A stretch of DNA of 55,000 bases from Sphaeroforma sirkka (taxonomy: Eukaryota; Opisthokonta; Ichthyosporea; Ichthyophonida): positions 1-55,000 of the forward strand of contig LUCW03001543.1 of assembly GCA_001586965.3 (NCBI GenBank), written 5' to 3'. The notes beneath the pieces were generated by a model. The model ran no database searches. It saw only the letters and a list, made by a program, of their open reading frames with translations, and had not been told where the DNA came from. This document shows positions 1 through 10,908 of this stretch, piece after piece (position 1 is the stretch's first letter; each line of letters starts with the position of its first letter). The translations under genes were made by a program, and so were the position numbers.

Positions 1-1370
1 CCGCAGTTTCGCGCACATCAGCGTGGTTGCCTATCGTCTCAACAGTGTTGTCTGACTGCGAGTGCGATGGCCACCGCGTACACGACGGCGAATACTTGTA
101 TGGGAGTGGGCGAGACCAGGTAATACTTAAAAACAAAGTAGACTAGTTTTGAAGAGTGCCGGTATAAAGTATATATCTTCGCCGCTGGGAAAGCAATCGA
201 GCCTTCGATCTTATAGCGACACGTAGTGTGTCATATTCAAGACTACCATTAGGGGCTTCACTTGTATGTTGTCGGTGATTTCTCATGACCACGCCCTCCT
301 GCACTTAAGAGGGTTACCTTGTCCCCCTCTCTCAAGTATCCAAATAAACGCAATGTTTAGAGAAGCGAGCATCTAAATAACAAAGATCAACAATTATACA
401 ACCACCCGCTGACTGACCTTCAGGCGACAGCTAACCAAGCGATGGCCTTTGATACTGTGAGGACTACACCACATGATCAAGAATAGAACATGAGAGTGTT
501 GAGAAGCCTATTCGCCATGCGGAAGGTAACCCCACATCGGACCGAGCCTACCACCAACACCCAGATTCAACCCCCCGCCATCAATACCCTGCACCGCCCA
601 CACGAGCGCCAATTTCGATCGATATAGTTTGTATCCGAGCTCAGCTCATAGGCAGTAAAGGAATAAGCAGGTGTTCCGCACCACATGGGGACAGTCCGGT
701 CTCAGAATTCAGGACACCAGGCAGATGGCGGGTATTGCGCTGTGCATGAGACAATGGTGGAAGAAGGCTTTATGCACTGCCACGGCCCCTATATCTAAAA
801 CCCTAATGCGAAATGCGATACATACCAGTGCGGGCGTACACCACAACACCGTTTATCTGACAAGCGCGGTCTAAATGTCTATCAAGAAAAAAAGCGGACT
901 AATAACAGTTTACCACTCTCCCAACGTTACGCGCGGTGAGTCCGTTCCCTGTGTCGATGAACAACATGTCTAGGAATCTCTGTACTGAATATAAACACGA
1001 TCATCTGTGATACTTGGAGTAGATTTCAGATCTCATTTATATCTTATGCACCCTCGACTCTGGATCTGTCAGTTCGTCGGCACGGCCGTCTGACTAATTG
1101 TTTTGCCGTATGTAACTAGAGATACTTGAGACAGTTTTCCACTTTGAAGTTCCGGCATTGTAGATAAATATTAACGATCACGCGAGACACCTTAGCGCTG
1201 CCTGTCACACCAACAACGAGCTACGTAAACCCCCAGAGATTCGTAAACAACTCAACCTGGACTGACTAATCAGGTCATATCGCACAGACGAGTGCAAACC
1301 GATGAAAGCTAGGTAGAGGCCAACTGAACTACACTGCTGGCAGATGGGAGTGAATAGAATTGCGCTAGGG
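1..1370. other. no gene recognised
   Basis: Mixed-composition DNA. The only reading frames are short (about 60-80 codons), overlap one another on both strands and resemble no family I know. I see no splice-bounded exon, RNA gene or repeat here. The RUN-domain gene to the right runs leftward on the minus strand, so missing 3' exons could lie here or beyond the window edge. Confidence 0.5.
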
Positions 1371-1374
1371 ATGC

Positions 1375-1515
1375 AAGCCCAAGGATCAAAGCCCAAGAAC
1401 CAAAGACAAAAATCCTAAGGACCAAAGTCCAAGGACAATAGCAAAGTCCAAGGACCAAAGACAAAAGCCTAAGGACCAAAGCCCAAGGACCAAAGCCTAA
1501 GAGCCAAAGCCCAAA
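1375..1515. repeat. 14-bp purine-rich minisatellite (CCAAAG/CCTAAG units)
   Basis: Imperfect tandem units of the type AAGGACCAAAGCCC repeat about ten times. On the minus strand this reads as CTTTGGTCCTTGGG-like heptamer pairs. Open frames crossing it only encode low-complexity L/W/G runs and are not genes. Comparable GGG-rich short-period arrays occur near 27.98 kb and 39.55 kb. Confidence 0.85.
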
Positions 1516-1605
1516 TCCGAACTGCGATTGAATACGGCAACATGCACACATTCACTCCCATACTTCTCGGCCACGTGTGCACAGTGCCTGATGGCAGATT
1601 GTTAC

Positions 1606-1752
1606 CACGCCCATACTTCATTCTGATGCTTCTCGACCTCTCTATCTCATAACTCTGCTGACTTATTTCGAGGTCTTTCAGCATCTCAACGTGCCGAAAG
1701 TCGGATTATTCCAGTGCCTTTTCAGCCTCAGCCACCTTGCCCTCCAGATAGA
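1606..1752 (-). pseudogene. candidate coiled-coil exon with in-frame stop (RUN gene 3' part)
   Basis: After the acceptor ATCAGAG the minus strand reads VYLEGKVAEAEKALE, then an in-frame TAA (1706-1708), then SDFRHVEMLKDLEISQQSYE in the same frame. It ends at a possible GTAACA donor. The heptad-like A/E/K/L pattern suits the coiled coil that follows the RUN domain in RUFY/FYCO1 proteins. The entry phase (2 nt) fits the exit phase (1 nt) of the exon at 2602-2747. The stop suggests a decayed gene or a wrong exon boundary. The assignment to the RUN gene is inference. Confidence 0.3.
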
Positions 1753-2601
1753 CTCTCTGATCACCAGCTATTGAGTGGAGATTAAATGTTTATACAGCAC
1801 GTATAGCAAAACTGCCCACACAGTGTGCGTAAACCCGAGTGCAACCGGTACACTATGTGACACTTTGCAGAGATGAAGTTGAGACCCACCAGTAGTGAAT
1901 CATGGGCAGACTCTTTAGTCCTGCACGCAGAGCGTTACTTTGAATGAGATGTTATTAGCCCAGTTCCATGCAATATGCGCTCGTTTGGAGTATACTACAC
2001 TAGATGTACCCCATAGAATTAAATCGCATTCATACGCGCGTCTATTCGTGAATTTAAGGTCGTAGGGACACATATACAACCATGCATATACCAGAAATTC
2101 TAAAGTAGGGCAGTAGTACGTATAGAGCTGCATCAGTTCACACACGCACATACACATACAATGGACTATTTACCTCGAAATGACTAGTATTTAGTAAGTG
2201 CATCAAGCATGTGTAGCCCTGAAGTGCACCCTCTACAGTGCAACTGCGGGAGAGTGACTGCGTCTGTGCTCACGCCAACTGAACATGAGGTTTATAGAAT
2301 AATATAAATCTTTCACGGATCAACTTGGTAGGAAACCATAGCCATATATAATCACTATTGATCTCCATTGCTCATGCGGACATCATCTAGGATGCGGGCT
2401 AATATATACGAACACGGATTGGTTGATATCAGAATAGTACCACCACCTCCACAGAACTATACACCACGCCATGGTTGGAACAGAAATATCAAAGTGAGCC
2501 AGGTGACACAACTGACAGATATCAAATAATAAATATCAGTTGTCACAAATGTGCTTGGTGATGAGAAACCACCACATATCCGCTACGCAAAACCTACGTA
2601 C
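1753..2601. other. intron-like DNA, no gene recognised
   Basis: Lies between two candidate minus-strand exons. I see no conserved frame, RNA or repeat beyond short AT-rich runs. Confidence 0.4.
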
Positions 2602-2747
2602 CTGCCAGCAGCTGTCCTTGTAGTTGTGTGACCCCATTCGGTAGTTTCAGCGACTTTCGCCTCCTCACCTTGGGGCTTTCCGTGAACGATTGCTGGTCCG
2701 CTTGTAAGCTGTAGGCCGAATGTGTGCGGCGCAGCGAGAATTGATAA
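2602..2747 (-). CDS. candidate exon, Ser/Lys/Gln-rich linker of RUN-domain gene
   Basis: Bounded on the minus strand by the acceptor CGTAG and the donor GCAG|GTACGT. The open frame reads YQFSLRRTHSAYSL near its start and SPKVRRRKSLKLPNGVTQLQ later, about 48 codons of basic and polar linker. The exit phase (1) matches the coiled-coil candidate at 1606-1752. No family can be named from this piece alone. It is placed in the RUN gene by strand, order and phase. It could be a chance open segment. Confidence 0.35.
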
Positions 2748-3116
2748 CTACGAAAGACTTGTGGGATACACTAATCGAATAGCATGTGGCTGTGCGCTTG
2801 ATTTTGAAAGTGGCTTTGTATACCATGCGCGTGTACAACTGGACACCTTGTTAGCCCTGTACATACTGTATTCATCCCCTTTCAGGGATATGGCGTAAGA
2901 GATAGCCAATACAACTGGAAATAAGATACACTTATAACTCACACGAACAAAGAGTCGTTGCACACATGTGAACGTATCATTCATACCTCGCAAAAAACAG
3001 GTTCATGAATCTGGTCTGGCAAAGCTGAATTAAGAGATCAATCTATTGGCCGGAACACACATGCCCACACTATTATGCAGCGGATTTCGTCGCACAAAGA
3101 TCGCATGCACGCACAC
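2748..3116. other. no gene recognised
   Basis: Ordinary mixed sequence. A minus-strand frame of 81 codons at 2748-2993 has no recognisable domain and no splice context. Confidence 0.4.
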
Positions 3117-3790
<674 letters not shown>

Positions 3791-3881
3791 TATATAGCCA
3801 TAACAACACGCCCATATACATCTCCGAACATAGTGTCCATATACCACGTACGCATACATAGGTAACGGCACGTATCCATAC

Positions 3882-4012
3882 TTGGTGAGTGAAGGAATCT
3901 TCGTTCTCATGGACAGTTGTGAAGTACTCCTCATGATGCCCTGCAGATCGTCCGCAAACCCGCCGTTTGGTGATCGAGGGGTTTTCCTTAATAAAACGCC
4001 ACACTCGACGTT
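3882..4012 (-). CDS. candidate exon downstream of RUN exon
   Basis: Bounded by the acceptor ATCCAG and a GTATGG donor on the minus strand. Two frames stay open. One reads [18 protein letters not shown] and then [13 protein letters not shown], a Ser/Pro/basic composition like the segment after RUN domains. The other begins [17 protein letters not shown]. The frame cannot be decided because the exit phase of the RUN exon is unclear. It lies just outside the duplicated block, on the side of copy 1 only. Confidence 0.3.
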
Positions 4013-4936
4013 CTGGATGTATGTAAGCAAGTGAAACAGGTGTTATGAGAAACATCTCATCGTTATACATGACTGTTGACGTTGGACATACAAACAACCA
4101 GTTTGTATTAGAATAGCATTGTTTGAATTCCGCTCGTTGTATGTGAGGGTCTCTTGATGTGTATGGCATAAAATCTCAAGTAATGTATACAGAAGTACGA
4201 ATTACAGCTGTACACCAAACTCGCAAGGTCAATCCGGGTTTGGGGCTGAGCTGTGGCCGTACTAAAGCTCTCTGCGCTGAAAGTAGTGCTATTTTTCCTC
4301 CGAACCTCGGGCTGAGGGCCGGCTTGTGCGACTTTTATATACTTGCAGTAGTCAATGGTAGGCAGCCGGCGGGGGTATGATAGAACTTTCCCTGTACAAA
4401 AAAATATCGACAAAGATGCGAAGACATAGGCAAATTAGGCATAATAGAAGCGAATATATCTCTTGAGCATGGAGGATGGCGACTTTATGCCTGGTTTACT
4501 GCGTATGTCCCCACAATGCACATGACATTGCAGATGCGAAGAAGCGCGCGACAGGTGCTTGTGTGTCGCATGCGTTTGCGTAACGGATAGCATATCAATG
4601 ATCAATCAACACCACTAAAGTCATCGATATCTTGTTTCTAGCTTAACCATTGCCCACAAATAAACCAACTCTACACGAGATGTGTGAAGAACACTTTACA
4701 GAGTACTCTGCGGCTAGCTCCTAATAGCCTGTATAACCAGCATTGCTGTGTATATTCACTCACATGCCATGCGGACCTGTGCAGTCATGATGAAAGTAAA
4801 ATAGACATGCGACACAATGCTGAGCATCCAATAACATCCTGATAGGATGCCTATTTGTCCTCTTCAACGAGAGGAAAACCCGTGATAATATATTTGCTGA
4901 GCATGAGAACACCCAAAACACTCACGCCTGCCTCCA

Positions 4937-5274
4937 TCATAAGTGCGTGAACGGTACAATCACATCGTTTGGCAAATAAGAAGAGTACGCAGGTCGTTCG
5001 TGGCTCATGCCTACGCCCCTGAGTACCAAGTTGAAGTCCAAGACCTTGAGCTTCTCCACAGCACTTAGGAAGGTCTCGCTTTGTGGATTTAGAACCAGAG
5101 CGCTCTCCGTGTAGTAGTTCCGTATCGTCTCCACGTCGTCATACACACACTCATTCACATACTCGCCCAAGCGCTTCTCCATCAACGCTTTGCGCATCCA
5201 AGCACGGCCCTTGCCGTGTGGTGTGACGAGGTCTTCCGTCATGTTGATTCCTGTGCAGCACTCTCGGAGTGCGT
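4937..5274 (-). pseudogene. RUN-domain core exon, copy 1
   Basis: The minus strand reads YALRECCTG, TEDLVTPHGKGRAWMRKALM, YYTESALVLNP and KLKVLDFNLVLRG. This matches the second half of RUN domains of the RUFY/FYCO1 group (GKGRA followed by a helix, YY-x-SAL, LDFxL). RUN domains bind small GTPases or motors, and RUFY/FYCO1 proteins act in endosome and autophagosome transport. The acceptor GTAG at 5275-5276 gives phase continuity with the exon ending at 13212. An in-frame TGA closes the frame 14 nt before a perfect GTGAGT donor in both copies. So either the donor used is the weaker GAT|GTGATT or the gene is dead. Confidence 0.65.
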
Positions 5275-6026
5275 CTACTTTCGTATCACATCGTACTATC
5301 CAGTCTGTGGCGGGAACAAAATAAATTGTATGCGACTCAGTATATATGTGTCACTAAGCCTAAACCTTAAACCCTAAATCGGGAATATCATAGTATTTAA
5401 TCTGTCACACGATCACATGCAATTGGCTGTAGTTAATATGTGTGATTAAGTCCGTACAGATTCATCAGCGATTGAAGACCACCGTCGCATATGCGCATTG
5501 AATCAACTAGACATTCTGATAATGGGCGGTCTATGTACTATGTTTCAGCGAGAGTTAGCTGGTATTGCTAATTATTTGACGGATAGGGATATACCTCACG
5601 GGGGGGGACTAGGAAGTATTGTATTGAATTCAGTGAGAATAAGATAACAGAGATGGTGTTTTGAGTTGCACTAAAACACATATTTCAGTGCTATACTCGC
5701 CCCAGTCTTCCAATGTGGCATCGCTATCTAATATGGAAAACACAACCGATGAATTTACGTACCGAAAAGGGTGTCACTTACGAACCAGTATCACTGTAGC
5801 CGAACCACCGCCCTTTATTCCGCTCTCGATCAGTCTTGATGCCATGCCTGCAGAAGCAGAAACAACAACGTACAGATAGGTACAAGCCGGAGATATATTC
5901 GTACGAGGTACCTAGTTTATGCGGTGAGACAAGCGGATTTATATGCACAAGTAAATCAATCTAGCTCGATTGTTGCCGGGTATCGTACTTTGCATATACG
6001 TACACAGTCTGCATTTGCACACTGCA
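5275..6026. other. intron DNA inside duplication
   Basis: No further gene seen. It contains a CCTAAACCTTAAACCCTAAA stretch (about 5360) resembling TTTAGGG-type telomere repeats and a G8 run near 5600. Plus-strand frames here are short and repeat in copy 2. Confidence 0.5.
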
Positions 6027-6027
6027 C

Positions 6028-6555
6028 CAGTTATTGCAATCTTCCTGTTTTGTATAATTAAGTCCATAAATATATCGGTGAAGTGCGGGATCATATCCTT
6101 TGCTTCACCTTCCGGAGGTTTAGGTATCTTTAACATATTATCATCTGACTGATCTTTATTCGGGTCTAGCCTATTAGGCAGATCAGTGAGTGTTATACCT
6201 AAACTGAGAAGATCAGTCATACCCATAATTAAATCGTATTTCAGAGACATGTCAGTAACGATTAGGTGCGTCTTCACTTCTCTTCTATCTGACAACACTA
6301 TATGTGCATAGTCAATGGCTTGTTCGCAAGTAGTAACTTTGCCATTTCCCAAGATTAAATCAGTTGTTTCGTTATGGACAGCCATATCTGTAGCGTAGGC
6401 TACTCGGCATGAGATAGCAGAGACTTCAGCCCCTGGATCAAATAGTGCCATAACTTTTCTCCATTTACGAAAACTGCTTGAAAGATACGTTCATCTCCTT
6501 TGGTATGGATTTTATTGAACATTTTCTCATAATCTTGCTCTAGTGCACACATATG
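6028..6555 (-). pseudogene. Ty3/Gypsy aspartic protease fragment (element A, minus piece)
   Basis: The minus strand encodes a retropepsin-like segment with the active-site motif ALFDPGAEVSAIS, then LILGNGKV and the second-half motif YDLIMGMTDLL. It is closely related to the protease of element B (18431-18925) and joins the duplication at 6026/6028, where both elements share CAGTTATTGCAATC. It retains the catalytic Asp that element B has lost. It ends at the duplication border, so the RT half is missing in this orientation. Confidence 0.85.
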
Positions 6556-6561
6556 GTACTG

Positions 6562-6800
6562 TCAGTGCTTAACTTGGACGTCCGGTAAGTCCTTGCAATC
6601 CTCTCTGTGCCAACCGTTAGTACCCTTGCAAGTAGCACACTCTTTCATATAGTGTCCAAATTCTGGCTTGTCTGGTGCACACTTAACAGGGTCGTGTCTA
6701 CCATTCCACTTGCCATTTCGTTTTGTGAGGTTGTAACCACACTTCTTGCAAGGCGCTCTCACCTTCTTTTCACCTTTCGGTTCGGTAGAAGTAGAGCCAG
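6562..6800 (-). pseudogene. Gag nucleocapsid zinc-finger fragment (element A, minus piece)
   Basis: The minus strand encodes CKKCGYNLTKRNGKWNGRHD followed by KCAP and HYMKECATCKGTNGWHREDC. This Cys/His-rich pattern matches the Gag end of element B (18900-19080) and element C (25150-25500). Classic CCHC spacing is not kept, so this is a family-specific zinc finger. Together with the protease it forms a Gag-Pro remnant that stops where plus-strand pol begins (near 6830). Confidence 0.75.
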
Positions 6801-6869
6801 TACCCCCTCCAGTATTAGTGCGAGGTTTCTGACAATGACGGTATTCGAGAAAGGACAGGTGCAGACTGG

Positions 6870-7423
6870 AAGGAGGCGAAGTTAGATTGCCAGTGACACC
6901 AGATCAAGCTGCAAGGATGCGGAAGGCAGTAAGGAACTTTGTAGCAGACAAATGGATACCATGGGTAGATAGACAGGTGCAGAAGTGGATTCAAGATTTG
7001 GTCATAGTTCAAAGGGATACAGCCACTTCCGTCAACTTACCCTTGCTCGCCGTGCCAGAGTATACTCAATCTGGAGAACTAAAGAAAGTGCGAGTGTGTT
7101 TGGACCTCAGAGCGGTGAATGCATTAATACCGACGGATCAGTTCATTATTCCCCGTATCAACGACATCATTGGTAACATCAAAGGGAAGAGATATTACAC
7201 GACATTGGATCTAACCGCAGCGTACCATCGACTCCCAATTCACCCTGATTCTCAGTATCTATTCAGTTTCACACATGGCAAAAGCCAGTATTCCTTTACA
7301 TCAGCGCCATTTGGACTACACACACTGACGCAGCAGTTTCAGCGTACACCGAGTGTGATATTGCAAGGACTTCCGGCACACCACTACCTGGACGACATCG
7401 TAATAGCAACAGATGACTACTGA
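6870..7423 (+). pseudogene. Ty3/Gypsy reverse transcriptase, N-terminal and palm part (element A, plus piece)
   Basis: A plus-strand frame carries RT motifs in order: VNLPLLAVPEYTQSGELKKV, RVCLDLRAVNALI, IPRINDI, YYTTLDLTAAYHRLPI, TSAPFGLHTLTQQFQ and the catalytic YLDDIVIA. A frame change at about 7420 breaks it right after YLDD. The sequence differs clearly from elements B and C, so it is another Ty3/Gypsy lineage. It abuts inverted Gag-Pro of the B-like family, so the locus is a chimera and not one element. Confidence 0.9.
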
Positions 7424-8042
7424 GGAACACGTACGAGTAGTGAAAGAGGTCATTCGGCGGCTGACGTACCACAGTTTCAAGCTAAACCCTTCAAAATGTC
7501 ATTTTGCAGTCAAAGAAGTCATGATCCTAGGGAAGCGAGTATCGAAGGCCGGAATTGATATTTGCCATGAAAAGCAGGCCAAGCTCATTGACTGGCCAAC
7601 CCCGAAGAAGTACAAAGACATTGCATCGGCCTTGGGATTAGCCAACTTTCTTCACGAGCACCTACCAAACTTTGCAGAGGTAGTTGCCCCACTCCGGGAA
7701 TTTGTAGGACTGAAGCCTAAGGAAATCATTGGAGACAGGTGGGAACAGAGACACCAGCAAGCTTGGGATGCCATGAAGCAAGCCATAGTTGAGGCAGTAG
7801 TGTTGAAGTTTCCCGTCGACGAAGTACCTTTACAACTCGAAACGGATGCAAGCGACTACGGTATTGGAGGTGCATTGTTCCAGACCATAGAAGGGAAGAA
7901 GCAATACCTAATGTTCTTCAGCAAGATCCTCAACGCAGCACAGCGCAATTACGCAACACCCATGAAGGAATTATTGGCCTTGGTATATGGTCTCACACTT
8001 CCGGGATCATCTCGAAGGTCAACGCTTTTCAGTGTTGACTGA
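7413..8042 (+). pseudogene. RT thumb and RNase H (element A)
   Basis: Continues RT in another frame: KLNPSKCHF, then ILGKRVSKAGI, IDWPTPKKYKDIASALGLAN, then RNase H with LQLETDASDYGIGGAL (first catalytic Asp) and YATPMKELLALVYGL (Glu). The frame breaks at about 8030, where the next conserved Asp (VLTDHKAL-like, just downstream) lies in another frame. At least two frameshifts separate RT from the downstream domains. Confidence 0.88.
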
Positions 8043-8560
8043 TCACAAGGCTTTGGTGTATATGAACACACAGCTAAAGCTAATCCGATGCTACAACGAT
8101 GGCATCACATCATAGCGCCTTTCAGTTTTACTATCTCGCACATCTCGGGTATAAAGAACGTGTTAACAGACGCGTGGTCTAGGCTTCATGAGGGAACTGT
8201 TGAGACTGAGGACCCGGAGGTACTATATGCAGAATGTTGGCAGCTTTTTCCAGACTACTTTGAGCAAGCGCAACGGATTATGGGTGAGAATAATGTCGAT
8301 GTCTTTGCTTCGCATCAGGATCATCATTTGCCACGCTACTACACCGACGATGACAGGGGTGGAGCGTTTGCACATTGTTGGAAAGATATAGACGGATGGA
8401 TGAACCCACCATGGAGATTAATCCATAGAATGTTGCACGCAAGATACGATCAGAGAGGGCCACAGCTACGGTGTGTCTACCGTGGGCGCCCCACGAGCCT
8501 TGGTTCCAGTTATTCAAGTCGCTTCTACAAAGAGACCCAGTATTAGTTCCAAGGACAGCC
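8040..8560 (+). pseudogene. RNase H end plus Dam-methylase-like linker domain (element A)
   Basis: The frame reads LQRWHHIIAPFSFTISHISG then KNVLTDAWSRLHEG, the Ty3/Gypsy RNase H ending. A domain follows with DVFASHQDHHLPRYY, AFAHCWKDIDGWMNPPWRLI and RMLHARYDQRGPQL. The D-(V/M)-FA start and NPPW motif resemble Dam-type N6-adenine methyltransferase folds reported between RNase H and integrase (or recombinase) in some retroelements. Element C has the same module (23304-22900). Enzymatic activity is not shown, and the copy is frameshifted afterwards. Confidence 0.7.
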
Positions 8561-8920
8561 CACTCCTTCCTCAAATACGGAAAGTATGCGAGTGGCAAGG
8601 CACCATGGGGTCACACAGTCATTGCCAGAGTAGGCCCACGCAATGGTTACAGCCTTCCAGCGACGTTTTCAGCACGATTGGGATATGCAGAACCGTCCTC
8701 AGTATCGAAAGTCACCCCATTAGATACGTCTCGGCTAGTATCGATCGCTACCTCGGAAGTAGCCATGACGGATTCTCCAGATGAGGAAGAGATAAGCCGT
8801 CGCACACAGCTCACCTTGTGTCAGCATGAGATTGGGCATCATAGAGCAGAAGATACAGTTGCTCAACTACAGCAGAACGGACATTTGTGGCCTAACGCCC
8901 TGGTTTACTGCGATCAATAA
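8471..8920 (+). pseudogene. linker end and truncated integrase zinc finger (element A)
   Basis: Frames continue the linker (KYASGKAPWGHTVIARVGP matches PWRHTIICRID in element C). They end in an integrase-type N-terminal region, LCQHEIGHHRAEDTVAQLQQ NGHLWP, resembling the His-His part of the HHCC finger. The frame stops at 8920 with no DDE core. Element A is therefore cut inside integrase and has no 3' LTR here. Confidence 0.65.
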
Positions 8921-9139
8921 CTTCGAAAAATATATGTGTGCATGCATGCATGTACATATTACAAACCTGTTGACAAGCTTTTGATAAATAGAAAGCCATT
9001 TGTATTGCGCTTGCCTTACTTATTTTATACAATAGTGCGTATTAAATACTAATTAATAAAAACATATACAAGCATTGAACATTCAAAGCAACTTCAAAAA
9101 ATCCATGTGTGCATGCATGCACAAGGTGCCATACCTTCA
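8921..9139. repeat. short diverged direct repeat around retroelement end
   Basis: AACTTCGAAAAATATATGTG followed by TGCATGCATGCA (8925-8955) recurs as AACTTCAAAAAATCCATGTG plus TGCATGCATGCA (about 9090-9122). The repeat spans about 170 bp and no gene lies in it. It could be a relic of a small insertion. Confidence 0.5.
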
Positions 9140-9465
9140 GATATTCTGTATTTTGGAGCCATAGCTTTCTCACGGTTAGCAGCCCTCTTCTTTGTTCGCA
9201 AGTTTTCCTTTTCAATTATAACCATCGAACACAATCATGAGTGTAAGGGTACCGAGTTCATACGATTGTAGCCTCTTTGAAAGGTTGCCCATACATCAAG
9301 CATCAAGGGTTGGTAGTGCTGATGTAGCACAATTTCCTGCGCATGCGAATGCATAATACTATGAGCAATATAACTAGCATCTATGCCTAAGACTCCTATA
9401 ATACGAGATAGTGCTGTCTTGGTCATCAGTGGACGACATAACCCAAACAGTCCTGCCACACCCAT
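9140..9465 (-). pseudogene. XPG/FEN-family nuclease N-terminal fragment
   Basis: The minus-strand frame starts with ATG: MGVAGLFGLCRPLM, then LGIDASYIAHSIMHSHAQE. This is the start of XPG-N domains (MGxxGL at the very N terminus, an IDAS metal-binding aspartate, then a helix). After a frame change the region continues LTLMIVFDG (second XPG-N motif, VFDG) and, after another, ENLRTKKRAANREKA, matching the basic RRxxREKA helix. The order and spacing are those of the 5' flap-nuclease N domain. No I-domain follows, so it is a broken copy. It may be mobile-element cargo or a decayed cellular gene. Confidence 0.6.
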
Positions 9466-10669
9466 TCTGCACTAAAACTCTTCACTAGCACACAAACTTG
9501 TTTCCGACTTTGGGGTTTTACACTTGTTGCAACCTATGTCTTCTGTACACCACTTCGGTAATTCATTGGACATTGTAATGGTCCATACTAGCACAGCGCG
9601 TGAAAAAAAAAACAACAACTATGTGTATATTATACTATTGTGTACCTGTGTGGATACGACCTCCGATAGATATTATTGTAAAGAATTACAAGTATTTTTT
9701 ACAGTTGAATTTTGGTAGGCCCCTTTTGACTATTTCCAGTTCGGCACTTACGAATAAAAATTGAAATTGAGTTGGTCAATTGCTATTGGTACAAAAATGA
9801 ATTGTATTTTATGTATTTAGAACCCTAGCTTGACAACCAATAGCCAATAGGTTGAGAACCAGTAGTGTCTACGTTGACAACCAGTAGTGTCTCTGCCAGT
9901 AGAAAGAGGCTGGGGGAGAGTATGAAGTTTTCTGGTGGAGAATGGTTGTTAAGGAAGGAGAAATTGTGTGGGCGAGGGGGCGTGAGGCTGATGGATTTCA
10001 GAATTTAAGTGTCTGCGAATATATGCCGAAGGCCCTACACGCTTGTCAACAAACGACAGGGCCCGTACCTGAATGGTGCATGGCAATCAGTGACAGCGTC
10101 TGTATGCGAAAGAGTCGAGGCTGATATATAGTCCAGGTACACACAAAAGCTTAATTCATACGCACAACTTACAATTTTCGATGCGCAGGTTGACACTCGT
10201 TTCATGTGTTTGCGTAGCCCGTTTGGCGTCTCCCGTGCCATCGACGCTCCCCTGCGCGTTCCTTCATAGATTTGCAAATCCTCCTTCAGAAACTTTTGTT
10301 CCCTCAGTATTTATCCGCCAGTCTGTGTAGTCTGCGGTATTCTCATCTATTTCGCCGAAGTTCGGCATTTTTATCATTTTTGCGGCGACCTGTAAAATGG
10401 TCCAGAGTCACCAGACACTGTCTTGCGCAGATTGGTTTGAGGGTCTTTTCGCGGTAGCCTAGCCAACCACTTTGATATAAGGGCATCCTCGGTACTTCGG
10501 TAATTGTCCATCTTTATATAAGGACCACCCGAGTCCTCTTTAATTGTCTCCGCATGGAATATATTACAAAAAATATATTGTGGTACTTTAGGACCTATTA
10601 TATAAGTTTGGACAATTATACAAAAGATTAGTTACTTTTTCTGTAAATAAATATTATTTGACTATTAGG
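9466..10669. other. no gene recognised
   Basis: Mixed sequence. A small duplicated phrase, GACAACCAGTAGTGTCT, occurs at about 9845-9890. Near 10500 there are two TATATAAGG-type words with CCTCGGTACTTCGGTAATTG, which might be an eroded LTR, but no second copy is in the window. Frames are short and unsupported. Confidence 0.4.
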
Positions 10670-10895
10670 TTATGGGCTATAATGTGTAGTTTGTTTTTTC
10701 TCTTTGTTACCACGGTGAACTCCTCTGGGGTTGATAACCCCCCTTTTCATCGTAAACGCTGGGAATAACTCTCTTTTGCCGGCGACAATTATGATGACTG
10801 GCGTGATGACCTCTACATGGTCGCCGCCACTTCCTTTGATCAATATGATCTCAATGTCGTCCTTCACTTTCGAATTCCTGACGACATCCTCAATG
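10670..10895 (-). pseudogene. unidentified coding-like fragment
   Basis: A minus-strand frame of about 75 codons reads IEDVVRNSKVKDDIEIILIK, GGDHVEVITPVIIIV, GKRELFPAFTMKRGVI. The amphipathic composition looks protein-like, but I recognise no family. It abuts the left end of duplication copy 2 and has no visible start upstream, so it is probably a torn piece of an inserted element. Confidence 0.3.
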
Positions 10896-10908
10896 CTGAA
10901 CTATCGAC

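Larger units (their letters stand above)
4060..6026. repeat. 1.97-kb segmental duplication, copy 1
   Basis: Nearly identical to 10909-12878 in the same orientation, with only scattered single-base and small indel differences (for example one G more in the G-run near 5600 in copy 2). It begins at the shared word CGTTATACATGACTG and ends at CACACTGCA, where copy 1 passes into retroelement sequence. It contains a RUN-domain exon on the minus strand. The near identity means the duplication is recent, or an assembly or haplotype artefact. Confidence 0.95.
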
